The notes: a model not told the origin generated them from the sequence alone. A stretch of DNA of 64,000 bases from Nocardiopsis alborubida (GCF_012396365.1 NZ_JAAXPG010000016.1:62001-126000), one strand, 5' to 3'; shown: positions 7,842 to 16,550, numbered from the stretch's first letter. Translations and numbers: made by a program.

Positions 7842-8801
7842 TCAGCTTCCGTCGCTCCCCGCGGTCGCGGGTGTTCCGTGCCAGCGCAGGGGGTCGTCCT
7901 CCAGTGCCGGGCGGTCCCAGTGGCCGAGGTCCGCGGCGGCCTCGTAGGTGCTGTGCAGGAACTCGGCGACCGTGCGGTCGGGGTCGGGTGCGGCGCGGGC
8001 GACCTCGTAGGGCAGCAGGAACTGCTGGAACTCGGTGCTGTAGTACGCGCCCTCGGGGCCGGGCGGCCGCTCGGCGAACCCGTCGGGTGCGGGGTAGGCG
8101 TAGGAGTAGAAGGCGCCCTCCTCGCCGCCGCCGGGCCAGAACCCGCAGCTGGACAGCTCCCGGGAGTAGCCCTCGACCATGACCCAGTCCCCGCAGTTGG
8201 GCACTCCGCCCGGGTGCTCGGGGGCCGGTCGTCCGGAGAAGCGGGTGCAGGCCAGGTCCATCCCGCCCCAGAAGAAGTGCACCGGACTGACCTTGCCCAC
8301 GAAGTGCGACCGGAACTCGCCGACCACCCGGTTGGCCTGTAGGAGCTGGCGCCAGAACAGGGTGACCGCCTCGGCGTCGTAGGAGGCGTGTTCGTGGTCC
8401 TCGGCGAAGGGGATGGCCGGGTCGACCTCGTTGGGGACCGGTCGGATCGGCGCCTTGATCCCGAGCTGGTCGAGCAGGTCCATCACCTGGGAGTAGAACT
8501 CGGCGACCGTCATGGGCCGCAGCGGGAAGCCGCGCGTGCCGGTGTCGCTGCTGCGGACCTCGAGCCGGTGGTCGAGGAGGTCGAACTCGATCTCGAAGGC
8601 CCCCGAACGGTAGGGGACGGTCGAGGTGGTCAGTCCGCGCGGGCTGACGTACAGGGGCACTTGCCACCAGTGGTTGACCAGCGGAGCGTGGGCCATGCGG
8701 ATCTTGCCCACGATCTGGGTCCACATGTGCAGGGTCTCACGGGTGTCCGTCCAGTCCGAGACCCGCAGGCTCGGCCAGTTCACGGTCGATGAGTCGGTCA
8801 T
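7842..8801 (-). CDS. DUF5996 family protein
   Basis: The 319-residue soluble protein matches the DUF5996 family: WPSLRVSDWTDTRETLHMW at the start, VNHWWQVPLYVSPRGLTTS, then HFFWGGMDLACTRFSGR and a late AFYSYAYPAPDGF segment. The family is widespread in bacteria but has no known function; it is rich in Trp, His and acidic residues. No signal peptide or membrane segment is visible. It is divergent from the YcaC-like hydrolase gene, and the 299-bp region between them carries several palindromes, so the two are probably co-regulated. Confidence 0.85.
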   Translation of the reverse strand: MTDSSTVNWPSLRVSDWTDTRETLHMWTQIVGKIRMAHAPLVNHWWQVPLYVSPRGLTTSTVPYRSGAFEIEFDLLDHRLEVRSSDTGTRGFPLRPMTVAEFYSQVMDLLDQLGIKAPIRPVPNEVDPAIPFAEDHEHASYDAEAVTLFWRQLLQANRVVGEFRSHFVGKVSPVHFFWGGMDLACTRFSGRPAPEHPGGVPNCGDWVMVEGYSRELSSCGFWPGGGEEGAFYSYAYPAPDGFAERPPGPEGAYYSTEFQQFLLPYEVARAAPDPDRTVAEFLHSTYEAAADLGHWDRPALEDDPLRWHGTPATAGSDGS

Positions 8802-8913
8802 CTGGTTCTCGCTTCCTTCGCGGTGCCATCCGGGAGCGCGGGGTCGTGTCCTGCCGACGGGGCCCTGTGTCCGCGGTGCCCTGGTTCGGCACGGGGTCCG
8901 AAGGTGATTGATG

Positions 8914-8942
8914 CGCTATCCGGATAGTAGATGATGAGTCAA
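8914..8942 (-). promoter_or_regulatory. Predicted promoter of the DUF5996 gene
   Basis: On the minus strand TTGACT (8937-8942) is followed after 17 bp by ATAGCG (8914-8919). The -35 hexamer lies inside the palindrome-like TGATGAGTCA, and the -10 overlaps the 12-bp palindrome at 8916-8927. Confidence 0.45.
8916..8927. promoter_or_regulatory. Perfect 12-bp palindrome CTATCCGGATAG
   Basis: An exact palindrome overlaps the predicted -10 region of the DUF5996 promoter in the divergent region. It is a likely binding site for a dimeric repressor, but the regulator family cannot be named from the sequence. Confidence 0.55.
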
Positions 8943-9039
8943 CTTCATGGCGAGGCCCGCACCCGCCCCGGAGGTTCGGGATGTGTGCCCGCATTTTGTT
9001 GACGCGTCATCGAAAAATGCTAATGTTGATGATGTGTCA
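8932..9039. promoter_or_regulatory. Three TGAYnnGTCA boxes in the divergent region
   Basis: Three related 10-mers occur: TGATGAGTCA (8932-8941), TGACGCGTCA (9000-9009, a perfect palindrome) and TGATGTGTCA (9030-9039). The last two are exactly 30 bp apart, about three helical turns, and both are followed by TC. The first two overlap -35 hexamers and the third lies near the expected +1, the layout of a repressor site set for both divergent genes. Confidence 0.55.
8999..9026 (+). promoter_or_regulatory. Predicted promoter of the YcaC-like gene
   Basis: TTGACG (8999-9004) and TAATGT (9021-9026) are separated by 16 bp, and the -10 is extended (TGC before it). The local sequence is much more AT-rich than its surroundings. 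Confidence 0.6.
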
Positions 9040-9100
9040 TCTACTTGGGCGGTGACCCGCGGCCCGAGCCCCCAGAACACGAACCCCCGGAGGTACCGCC

Positions 9101-9745
9101 ATGAGCGCCAAGGCCAAGAACGGACTCGACGCCCTGCTCACCCCGGAGGAGAGCGTCCTCCTCCTGATCGACCACCAGCCGTTCCAGGTCGCCAACCTGC
9201 ACAGCCATGAGCCGTCCGTCGTCCTCAACAACGCGGTCGGCCTGGCCAAGGCCGCCAAGCTGTTCGACGTCCCGACCATCCTGACGACCGTGCTCGCGGA
9301 CCGTGGCGGCCACCTCATCCAGGGGATCCAGGACGTGTTCCCGGAGCAGAAGCCGATCGACCGCACGCTCATCAACACCTGGGAGGACGAGCGGGTCGTC
9401 GAAGCCGTCAGGGCGACCGGCCGCAAGAAGGTGGTCATGGCCGGACTCTGGACGGAGGTCTGTGTGGCCATGCCGGCGATCCAGGCGGCGGGCGAGGACT
9501 ACGACGTCTACGCCGTCACCGACGCGTCGGGGGGTGTGTCGGTGGAAGCCCACGAGATGGCCGTGCGGCGCATGATCGACGCCGACGTGACGCCGCTCAA
9601 CTGGCTGGCCGTGGTCGCGGAGTGGCAGCGCGACTGGGCTCGTGAGAAGACCGCGGCGGGGCAGGCCGAGATCCTGGTGCAGCACGGCGGCGCCAGCGGT
9701 GTCGCCTTCGCCTGGGAGATGCAGCTGCTGGCCGGCCGCGCCTGA
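9101..9745 (+). CDS. Isochorismatase-family hydrolase (YcaC-like)
   Basis: The 214-residue cysteine hydrolase belongs to the isochorismatase-like fold. Asp24 in LLLIDHQPFQ and Cys121 in AGLWTEVCVAMP are the visible catalytic residues, and the whole length aligns best with the YcaC subgroup, whose physiological substrate is unknown. The start is ATG 9101, with GGAGG 8 bp upstream. It is transcribed from an AT-rich promoter region with repeated operator boxes, divergent from DUF5996. Other enzymes nearby (LLM, pirin, CMD) suggest an inducible detoxification set. Confidence 0.9.
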   Translation: MSAKAKNGLDALLTPEESVLLLIDHQPFQVANLHSHEPSVVLNNAVGLAKAAKLFDVPTILTTVLADRGGHLIQGIQDVFPEQKPIDRTLINTWEDERVVEAVRATGRKKVVMAGLWTEVCVAMPAIQAAGEDYDVYAVTDASGGVSVEAHEMAVRRMIDADVTPLNWLAVVAEWQRDWAREKTAAGQAEILVQHGGASGVAFAWEMQLLAGRA

Positions 9746-9921
9746 GAGGGGGCGGCACGGCAGCGGAACGGACTCCGCCACCGGTCGGTGGGGGCGCGGA
9801 CGGCCTCGCCCCCGCCGGCCGGTGGCGCGGACACCGTGTCGCCGACCCCCCGCCTCCACCGACCCCGGTCAGTGGTCCTCGGGGTCGGCGACGGCGGCTC
9901 TGTGGCGCGGATCACGGTGCT

Positions 9922-10095
9922 GTGGGCTCGGCCGGAGGGTTGGACACCGCTCTGCTGATCACCGGGTCCCTCGCCCTCATCGGCACCGCAGTGGTCGTGT
10001 GGTTCCGAACCCGCAAGACCGGCCCGGCCACGACGCCGCCGGAGCCGCGCGAGGGCCGGAGCGACCGGCTCGACCCCGTCTCAGGAACGGCTTGA
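9922..10095 (+). CDS. Small single-pass membrane protein (hypothetical)
   Basis: A 57-codon frame starts at GTG 9922. It encodes one hydrophobic helix (ALLITGSLALIGTAVVVWF) followed by a basic stop-transfer segment RTRK and a polar tail, which is a coherent membrane-protein layout. There is no strong ribosome site and no family match, so it is a tentative call. It lies between the YcaC-like gene and the opposing DUF2637 remnant. Confidence 0.35.
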   Translation: MGSAGGLDTALLITGSLALIGTAVVVWFRTRKTGPATTPPEPREGRSDRLDPVSGTA

Positions 10096-10640
10096 CCCTG
10101 TCCCGGGGCACGGTGTTCGCCGTCCCCGGAACACCGCGGCCGTACCGAAGAGGGCGGACATGTCGCGCACATGGTCCAGGAACGCCCCGCTCTGCGCCGG
10201 GGCCCAGGCCATGACCGGCCCGGGCACCTCGCCGGTGGCGTCCCAGCGGCGCACCCGGGCATCTCGGTTGTCCGAGCGGACCAGCCACATCAGCATCTCG
10301 TAGCACCCCACCAGAGCCACGGCTGGTCAGGCCGCGACGATGGAACCCACCAAGCCGTTTCGCCACCCATGGGCGATTCGCCGCCAAGGTGACCGTGATC
10401 CCCACCCACAACAGGAGCCAGGCCAACCAGGGAGTTTCGGTTCTGGCCCGGGCAGAGTGCAAAATCACCATGGACGCGGCGTACACCAGACCGTCAATCG
10501 TCAAGGGAATCATCATCGCCGTGATCCCACTCTCCCCGTATTCGGTCACCACCGCATAGGCATGGCCCACGCGACTGCGGCTCGCCCCGCTCGAGTGAGG
10601 TCAAGCCGACGATTGCCCAAGAGGAAAGGCCACCGCGCGT
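10081..10640 (-). pseudogene. Decayed DUF2637 membrane protein gene
   Basis: Pieces of a DUF2637 (Spd-type) protein are spread over different minus-strand frames: AIVGLTSL near 10619-10595, then GHAYAVVTEYGESGITAMMIPLTIDGL from 10570, then PAVALVGCYEMLMWLVR from about 10326. The second and third pieces join only if two bases are restored near 10375 (LAAN followed by AHGWRNGLVGSIVAA). In that restored frame a TGA at 10327-10329 stands where the family has the conserved Trp of AAWPA. So the gene carries at least two frameshifts and a stop. DUF2637 genes are often found on integrative elements, but no integrase or att site is visible. Confidence 0.75.
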
Positions 10641-10938
10641 TCGCCCACCGAGAAGGCCGGTCCTCCTCTTTCCTGGCACCACGGCGACCGGACAGTGCAA
10701 CGCAGAACCAAGCCCACACGGGCAGGACGCCGCTGTGCTGGTGTCCGCAGAGCGGCGCAGCCTTCTTCGTCACTTTCCGTGATCAAGAAGGAGACTGTCC
10801 TCCGACCCACTCATCCCGGTGTTGGAGGAGCCGGGTCGAAGGGCAGGGCTCCCGGCCCAACATGGTGCAAGGCTCCCGTCTCCCAACGGCTCCCAACGAC
10901 CGCGAGGCTCCCTCGACGGACTGCCTCGCACTACGCGG

Positions 10939-11595
10939 TCACGCCAGGGCATGGGACGGGGTGTGGTCCGCCCTTCGCGCGGTGAGGGCGAGCCCGGCGA
11001 TGAGCGCCACCTCGCCCAGGTTCCCCACCGCCAGCGGCGCCGTGGGCGCGGCCGAGACCGCGAACATGGCCGCGGCGCCCAGCAGCATCCACCCGCTGCG
11101 CGCCCGCGCCAGCAGCACCGTCCCGACCAGGAGCAGCACGACGACGGTCGTCACGGCCGGGACCGGCAGGGCCGACTCGGCCGCCGAGTAGCGCAGCGCG
11201 TCGCCCTCGCGGCCGGGCACCAGGGTGAGCCCCACGAGTTCGGTCACGACGCCGTAGACGACCAGCGCGACCGCCAGCAGCCAGAACCCGGCGCGCACCG
11301 CGCGCGGGCGGGCCCAGGCGAGACCGGCGTCGCGGGCCGCCCCGGCGGCGAAGACGATCAGCAGGGGCGTGACCAGAGCGTGCACGACGAAGCGCGGGAG
11401 GTTCAGCGCGAGAAGGAGGTCCCCCTCGCCGATGGTGGAGCCCAGCGCCACGATCCCGTTGTCGTAGACGAGCCCGGCGGCCACGGCGGCCACCGGCCAG
11501 GTGTGCGGGGAACGCCGGGAGAGCGCCAGCCGGACCAGCCAGACGGTCAGGCACAGGTGGGCCAGCGCGAACGCGGCGAAGAGGAGGGAGGTCAT
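10939..11595 (-). CDS. Multi-pass membrane protein of unknown function
   Basis: The 218-residue protein has about seven hydrophobic segments from the first residues (MTSLLFAAFALAHLCLTVWL) to the end. The start is ATG 11595, with GGAAGG upstream; longer in-frame starts would add an Arg/Ser-rich, non-membrane leader. Conserved-looking elements are VYDNGIVALGS and LNLPRFVVHALVTPLL, which recur in actinobacterial proteins of unknown function. No catalytic motif is seen. It is divergent from the DHA2 efflux gene. Confidence 0.75.
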   Translation of the reverse strand: MTSLLFAAFALAHLCLTVWLVRLALSRRSPHTWPVAAVAAGLVYDNGIVALGSTIGEGDLLLALNLPRFVVHALVTPLLIVFAAGAARDAGLAWARPRAVRAGFWLLAVALVVYGVVTELVGLTLVPGREGDALRYSAAESALPVPAVTTVVVLLLVGTVLLARARSGWMLLGAAAMFAVSAAPTAPLAVGNLGEVALIAGLALTARRADHTPSHALA

Positions 11596-12000
11596 GTTCG
11601 CCCTTCCGTCTCGTTTTCCGAGAAGAGAGCTTTTCGAGGATCCTCTCGGAAGCCTGCCCCATCGGAGGAGCACCATGCACGCCGACCGCCCGTCCTGACG
11701 GCTTTCTCGCGCGACGCGGGGCATACGGCCGCGCGACCGGCGCCTCGTGGAGGACGGGCCGGAGAACACCGCACACGGGCACGGCGGCGTCCGGGCGGGG
11801 GTGTGGCGGATCGTCGACCAGGGCGGGACGGGCCCGGACCGAGGGCGCGAGAGGGCGCGGACCGGGCTGCGGACGGGGTCCGCGGAGGGGCGCGGACCGG
11901 GAACGCCTCCCCGGCGGGCGACGCGGGCATTCCCGGGAGCGGGTGTCGGCTTTCCCACGTTTGGCCAGCCACCGCGTCGTGACCCCGGTGATATTCTACA

Positions 12001-12043
12001 GTGGGTGCAAAAATTCCTCTTCTGCACATTTTTGGCCACCCAC
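12001..12043. promoter_or_regulatory. AT-rich imperfect dyad upstream of the DHA2 efflux gene
   Basis: GTGGGT (12001-12006) and ACCCAC (12038-12043) pair, as do AAAAA (12009-12013) and TTTTT (12029-12033), with a small internal loop between. This low-GC patch lies 63 bp before the efflux gene start and could be an operator or a structured leader. Confidence 0.35.
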
Positions 12044-12105
12044 GGCAACCCAGCAGTCCAGCGGCCTCCCGCGCCGCCCCGTTTCCCTTCCTCAGAGGTC
12101 CATCC

Positions 12106-13791
12106 GTGCGCACTTCCCGTCCCTTATCCGACACCGGGCCATCCTCGATCCTGCGTCCCATGAGCGGACTGCTCATAGTGCTGGGCGTGACGATGCTCAG
12201 CAGCACGATCGTGTCGGTCGCCCTCCCCCAGATCGTCGGGGCGCTGGACGGCAGCCAGTCGCAGTACACGTGGGTGGTGACCGCGACCCTGCTGGCCTCC
12301 ACCGCCTCCACTCCGGTCTGGGGCAAGCTGGCCGACCTCTTCGACAAGAAGAAGCTGCTCCAGCTGTCGATCGTGCTGTTCATCGCCTCGTCGCTGCTGT
12401 GCGGGTTCGCGCAGACCACCGGCCAGCTCATCGCGTTCCGGGCCGTGCAGGGCCTGGGCATGGGAGCCTCCCAGGTCCTGGTCCAGGTGATCATCGCCGC
12501 GATGGTCAGCCCCAAGCAGCGCGGCACCCTCAACGGCTACATCGGCGCGGTGATGGCCGTGGCCACCGTCGGCGGACCGCTGATCGGCGGACTGCTGGCC
12601 GACCTGCCCGGCCTGGGCTGGCGCTGGTGCTTCTTCATCGGCGTGCCGTTCATGCTGGTGGCCCTGGTGGCGCTGAGCCGCACGCTCAAGCTGGTGGACG
12701 TGCGCCGTCCCGACACCAAGGTGGACTACGCGGGCGCCACGCTCATCGCCGCGGGCGTCAGCCTCCTGCTGCTGTGGGTGACCTTCGTGGGCAACGACTT
12801 CGCGTGGGTCTCCTGGCAGTCGGGGGCCATGGTCGCCGGAAGCCTCCTGCTGCTCGGCCTGGCCGTGTGGGTGGAGGCGCGCGTGTCGGAGCCGGTCGTG
12901 CCCCTGCACCTGGTCATGCGGCGCGAGACGGCCATCGCCATCCTGGCCAGCTCCGCGGTCGGCATGGCGATGTTCGGCGGCGCGGTCTTCCTGGGCCAGT
13001 ACTTCCAGCTGGCACGCGGCTACTCCCCGACCGAGGCCGGTCTGCTGACCGCCCCGCTCATGCTGGGGACCATGATCTCCTCGACCGTGTCCGGGCGCAT
13101 GGTCTCGCGTTCGGGCCGGGTCAAGTCCTACGTGGTCACCGGCATGGTCACGCTGACCCTGGGCTTCCTCGCGCTGGCCACCATCGACGCGACCACACCC
13201 CTGCTCATCGTGTGCGGGGGCATGGTGCTGATGGGTCTGGGGGTCGGCATGTCCATGCAGAACCTGGTCCTGGTGGTGCAGAACTCCGTACCGCTGCGCG
13301 AGATCGGCGCGGCCAGCGGCACGGTCGCCTTCTTCCGCACCCTGGGCGGCACCATGGGCGTGTCCGTGCTGGGCGCCTTCCTGGCCAACCGCGTCTCCAC
13401 GAACATCTCCGACGGCCTGTCCGAGGCCGGGGTGAGCCCCACCGCCGGAGGCGGGGACGCCGGCACCCTGAACCTGGACGCCATGCCGCCGCTCCTGCGC
13501 GAGATCGTCGAGGGCGCCTACGGTACGTCCACCGGCGACCTGTTCCTGCTCGCCACGGGCATCGCCCTCGTCGGCCTGGTGCTGGCGGTGTTCCTGCCCC
13601 GGGTCCAGCTGCGGGACAGCCTCGACCTGCCCGATCCGGCCGCCGAGGCCGCCGAGACCACGGGGGGCGAGGACTCCGAGGAGCTCGCGGGGGTCGCACA
13701 GGACACGCGGACCCCGCGGGCCGGGGCCCCGACCGAGCCCACGGGCGCCGCGGACGCGGCGCGGACCGGCCGGGAGCCGTCCACCGACTGA
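12106..13791 (+). CDS. DHA2 family MFS efflux transporter (EmrB/QacA type)
   Basis: The 561-residue protein has 14 membrane segments, typical of DHA2 drug:proton antiporters. Helix 1-2 carries VSVALPQIVGAL and TPVWGKLADLFDKKKLL (motif A), and the motif-C region is seen in AVMAVATVGGPLIGGLLAD. The C-terminal 60 residues form an acidic, Ala/Thr/Pro-rich cytoplasmic tail. The start is placed at GTG 12106 with AGAGG upstream; ATG 12160 would remove only a hydrophilic stretch and is possible. Drug or metabolite export is the expected role, with the substrate unknown. Confidence 0.88.
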   Translation: MRTSRPLSDTGPSSILRPMSGLLIVLGVTMLSSTIVSVALPQIVGALDGSQSQYTWVVTATLLASTASTPVWGKLADLFDKKKLLQLSIVLFIASSLLCGFAQTTGQLIAFRAVQGLGMGASQVLVQVIIAAMVSPKQRGTLNGYIGAVMAVATVGGPLIGGLLADLPGLGWRWCFFIGVPFMLVALVALSRTLKLVDVRRPDTKVDYAGATLIAAGVSLLLLWVTFVGNDFAWVSWQSGAMVAGSLLLLGLAVWVEARVSEPVVPLHLVMRRETAIAILASSAVGMAMFGGAVFLGQYFQLARGYSPTEAGLLTAPLMLGTMISSTVSGRMVSRSGRVKSYVVTGMVTLTLGFLALATIDATTPLLIVCGGMVLMGLGVGMSMQNLVLVVQNSVPLREIGAASGTVAFFRTLGGTMGVSVLGAFLANRVSTNISDGLSEAGVSPTAGGGDAGTLNLDAMPPLLREIVEGAYGTSTGDLFLLATGIALVGLVLAVFLPRVQLRDSLDLPDPAAEAAETTGGEDSEELAGVAQDTRTPRAGAPTEPTGAADAARTGREPSTD

Positions 13792-13807
13792 CCGACCCCG
13801 CACAGGA

Positions 13808-13843
13808 GAGGCCCTCCCCGGAATCGCCCCCGGGGAGGGCCTC
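13808..13843. terminator. Bidirectional terminator hairpin
   Basis: Arms 13808-13821 and 13830-13843 pair perfectly (14 bp, GAGGCCCTCCCCGG) around an 8-nt loop, between the convergent efflux and symporter genes. Confidence 0.8.
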
Positions 13844-13869
13844 CCGCGTTCCGGTCCGGAACCGGCGGC

Positions 13870-15246
13870 TCAGCCTCCGGCCGCGGCGCGGACCCCGGCC
13901 CCGGGCCGCCGCCAGATCCTCAGCAGCCGTGCGAGCACGTACACCGCCGCCGCGGCGACGAGCGCTCCGATGCCCAGCACCCAGGGGCCGTAGTTCACCG
14001 CGATCAGCGGCAGCAGCGCCGTCAGCATGCCTCCCCCGGCGATCGGGCTGAAGAAGGGCGCGCGCAGCGCGTAGGCCCGCGCGGCGTCGGTCCTCAGTTC
14101 CGGGTCGGCCGTGCGCAGCAGCATCAGGCCGACCGAGGCCACCGCCGTCAGCGTGCCGAAGTTGACGATGGAGTGCTCGAACCAGGACTCGCGGAACATC
14201 CGCGGACCCGCCCAGTAGAAGAAGCCCACCGTGACCAGTGCGGCGACCGCGACCAGCACCAGCAGCGGCACGATGTTGCCGAGCACGACGGGCACCGCGA
14301 TGGACGCGACGGCCGAGACCACCAGCAGGTCGAGCGCGACCCCCTGGATGGCGCGCAGGCTGCCGGGGTCCACCGCGTCGCCCAGCCGGGTGCGCGAGAT
14401 GACCGCCTGCACGACGCCGCCGCCGATCATCGCCAGCGGGAACAGCGGCATGCCGGGGATCACGAGTCCGAGGAGGTACTGGAGCACCCAGCCGACCAGC
14501 ACCGCCGCGGCGATCAGGGCCCCGTGGAAGGCCAGTCCGTCGACGAGGTCCTTGTTGAGGGTGACGCGCCCCATCGGGGTCCGCGCCTCCTCGGGCAGGA
14601 CCTCGGGCGCCTCCTCGCCGCGTTCCGCGCTGACGTGGCGCAGGTGGCCGCGGCGGGCACCGATGTTGATGAGCACCATACCCATCACGATCCCGAACAC
14701 CAGCCCGGCGGTGGCCGCCGCCAGCGCGAGCGCGCCCCCGTCGGCCCAGCCCAGTTCGGCGTAGACCGGCCCCATCCCGGCGGCGGTGCCGTGCCCGCCC
14801 GGCCAGCCGACCTCGATGACGGTGCCGAACATCGCGCTCACGTCCCAGAAGGGCATGAGCAGCGCGGCGCACACCAGCACGGGGACGCCGATCACCAGGA
14901 AGTCACCCATGTAGCCGAAGAGGAGCTGCGGCGCGATGAGGTGGTAGCTCCTGCGCGGGTTGGGGATGCGCACGCCGATGAGCATCGGGGCGAAGACCAC
15001 GGTGATCAGCACCCCGGGCAGTCCGGCCCAGGTGCCGATCATGCTCTCGGGGAACAGCCCCGCGCCGTAGGGCCCCAGCGCGGCCCCCAGGACTCCGCCG
15101 ATGAGCGCGGCCGGGACGAACAGGCGGCGCAGCGGAGCGATCAGCAGCCGCAGCAGGACCCCGGCGAGCACGAGCAGGCCGAGGACGGTGACGGCGAACA
15201 GCAGGGTGGTGACGGCGTCGCCGCCGACTTCGTCTGTGGGGAACAT
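13870..15246 (-). CDS. Sodium/glutamate symporter family protein (GltS-like)
   Basis: The 458-residue protein has 10-12 membrane segments and matches the GltS fold (PF03616): the glycine-rich loop VGWPGGHGTAAGMGPVY, which is the first re-entrant pore loop, and HSIVNFGTLTAVASVGLMLL in the second repeat. The family co-transports glutamate or related acids with sodium; the substrate here may differ. The start is ATG 15246 with GAAGGAG upstream. It lies about 100 bp after a DAO-family oxidase on the same strand, so uptake and oxidation of one amino acid or amino-sugar acid is plausible. Confidence 0.85.
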   Translation of the reverse strand: MFPTDEVGGDAVTTLLFAVTVLGLLVLAGVLLRLLIAPLRRLFVPAALIGGVLGAALGPYGAGLFPESMIGTWAGLPGVLITVVFAPMLIGVRIPNPRRSYHLIAPQLLFGYMGDFLVIGVPVLVCAALLMPFWDVSAMFGTVIEVGWPGGHGTAAGMGPVYAELGWADGGALALAAATAGLVFGIVMGMVLINIGARRGHLRHVSAERGEEAPEVLPEEARTPMGRVTLNKDLVDGLAFHGALIAAAVLVGWVLQYLLGLVIPGMPLFPLAMIGGGVVQAVISRTRLGDAVDPGSLRAIQGVALDLLVVSAVASIAVPVVLGNIVPLLVLVAVAALVTVGFFYWAGPRMFRESWFEHSIVNFGTLTAVASVGLMLLRTADPELRTDAARAYALRAPFFSPIAGGGMLTALLPLIAVNYGPWVLGIGALVAAAAVYVLARLLRIWRRPGAGVRAAAGG

Positions 15247-15344
15247 GCTGCTCCTTCGTACGCGCGGATCGGGGAGTGGGTTCGGCGGCCGCGCCGGGCG
15301 GCCCGGACCGGCGGTCCCGCGCGGACCCCGGTCACGCGCCGGGG

Positions 15345-16478
15345 CTAGAACCTGGCGAACGAGAAGGGGGCGAGGTTGTCGGGGCGCGCGCCGGTGCGCG
15401 CCCAGAACGCGAGCGACTCGGCCACCGCCGGTGCGATGGCGAAGCCGTGACCGGTCCAGCCGGTCCCGACCAGAGCGTTGGCGGTTCCGGGGATCCGGTC
15501 GATGACGGGAATCTCGTCGGCGCTGCACGACTCCGGCCGGGAGGCGTCGGCGAGGTCGAGTTCGGCGTCGGCGAGGTCGGCGTAGACCTCAGCGGCGGCC
15601 CGCATGTTGCCGCGCACGTTCTCCTCCACGGTCCGTCCCCGTGCTTCCTCGGCGTCCCAGCGGCCGCGCCATCCCCCGCTCACCATGACGCCGCCGTCGG
15701 GCAGCGGCTTCAGCGACAGCGAGCGGTGGTCGTGGCCGACGAGGTGGGTCATGGGCGGAGTGGAACGGGGGGTCAGCCGCAGCGCCTGCGGCAGGATCCG
15801 CCACACCGGCAGCTCCACGTCGAACTGCGTGCGCAGCAGGTCGGCGGCCCCGGCGTTGTTGAGCACCAGCAGCGCCTCCCCCACCTCGTGGCGCTCCCCC
15901 CGCGCGGTGCGCACGGCGGTGACCCGGTCCCCGGAGCGCTCGACGGCGGTGACCGGGCTGTGTTCGGCGATCACGGCGCCGCGTTCCCGTGCCGCGGCGG
16001 CGAACGCCCTGGTCGTGGCGGTGTGGTCGGCGGTGCCGTCGAGCGGGCAGTACAGCGCCGCCCGCACGGACGGGGAGACACCGGGTTCCCGTGCCAGGAC
16101 GCCGTCGCGGTCGAGGACCTCGGTGGGTACGCCCAGGCGCCGCTGCACGGCCGCGTGGGTGTGCGCGGCGACCAGCCCGCCCCTGGTTCCGGTGGTCTCC
16201 TGCTCGATGAGGAACATCCCACCCGTGCGCTGGTAGCCCGTGGCCGCTCCCAGGCGCTGGTCGAGCGTGGGCCAGATACGGTAGGCGGCCCGCATCAGCG
16301 GCAGTTCGCGCAGGTCGCGCCGGTTGGCGCGCACGCCGCGGCGGCCGAAGCCGCCGGAGGCGCCCGAGGCCACCTCGTCGGCTTCCAGGAGCAGGACGTC
16401 CGCTCCGGTCTCGGCGAGCTGCCACGCGGTGGCGCAGCCGTGCACTCCGCCCCCGATAATCACAAACTGGTAGGTCAT
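15345..16478 (-). CDS. FAD-dependent oxidoreductase, DAO family
   Basis: The 377-residue flavoprotein starts with the Rossmann motif VIIGGGVHGCATAWQL and the ribose-binding LLLEADEVASG, typical of glycine/D-amino-acid oxidase-like enzymes (PF01266). The C-terminal GTGWTGHGFAIAPAVAE closes the FAD site. These enzymes oxidise the C-N bond of amino acids or secondary amines. ATG 16478 was chosen with GAGGGA upstream; GTG 16493 in frame is the alternative. The gene is divergent from an RpiR-type regulator across a clear operator and is followed by a GltS-like symporter, so the three probably form one catabolic regulon. Confidence 0.88.
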   Translation of the reverse strand: MTYQFVIIGGGVHGCATAWQLAETGADVLLLEADEVASGASGGFGRRGVRANRRDLRELPLMRAAYRIWPTLDQRLGAATGYQRTGGMFLIEQETTGTRGGLVAAHTHAAVQRRLGVPTEVLDRDGVLAREPGVSPSVRAALYCPLDGTADHTATTRAFAAAARERGAVIAEHSPVTAVERSGDRVTAVRTARGERHEVGEALLVLNNAGAADLLRTQFDVELPVWRILPQALRLTPRSTPPMTHLVGHDHRSLSLKPLPDGGVMVSGGWRGRWDAEEARGRTVEENVRGNMRAAAEVYADLADAELDLADASRPESCSADEIPVIDRIPGTANALVGTGWTGHGFAIAPAVAESLAFWARTGARPDNLAPFSFARF

Positions 16479-16516
16479 CGGCCGGTCCCTCACTGTGTGG
16501 TCGGTCTCACGGCAGA

Positions 16517-16530
16517 GTAGTTTTAACTAC
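16517..16530. promoter_or_regulatory. Palindromic operator GTAGTT-TT-AACTAC
   Basis: Perfect 6-bp arms with a 2-bp centre lie midway in the 72-bp gap between the divergent oxidase and RpiR genes. It is the obvious binding site for the adjacent RpiR protein and would control both directions. Confidence 0.7.
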
Positions 16531-16550
16531 ATGATTAGGTCAATGACGAA

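Noticed and set aside
10340-11191. 283-codon plus-strand open frame over the DUF2637 remnant
   Set aside because: It reads through the antisense of recognisable DUF2637 fragments and a membrane protein, with no protein-like features.
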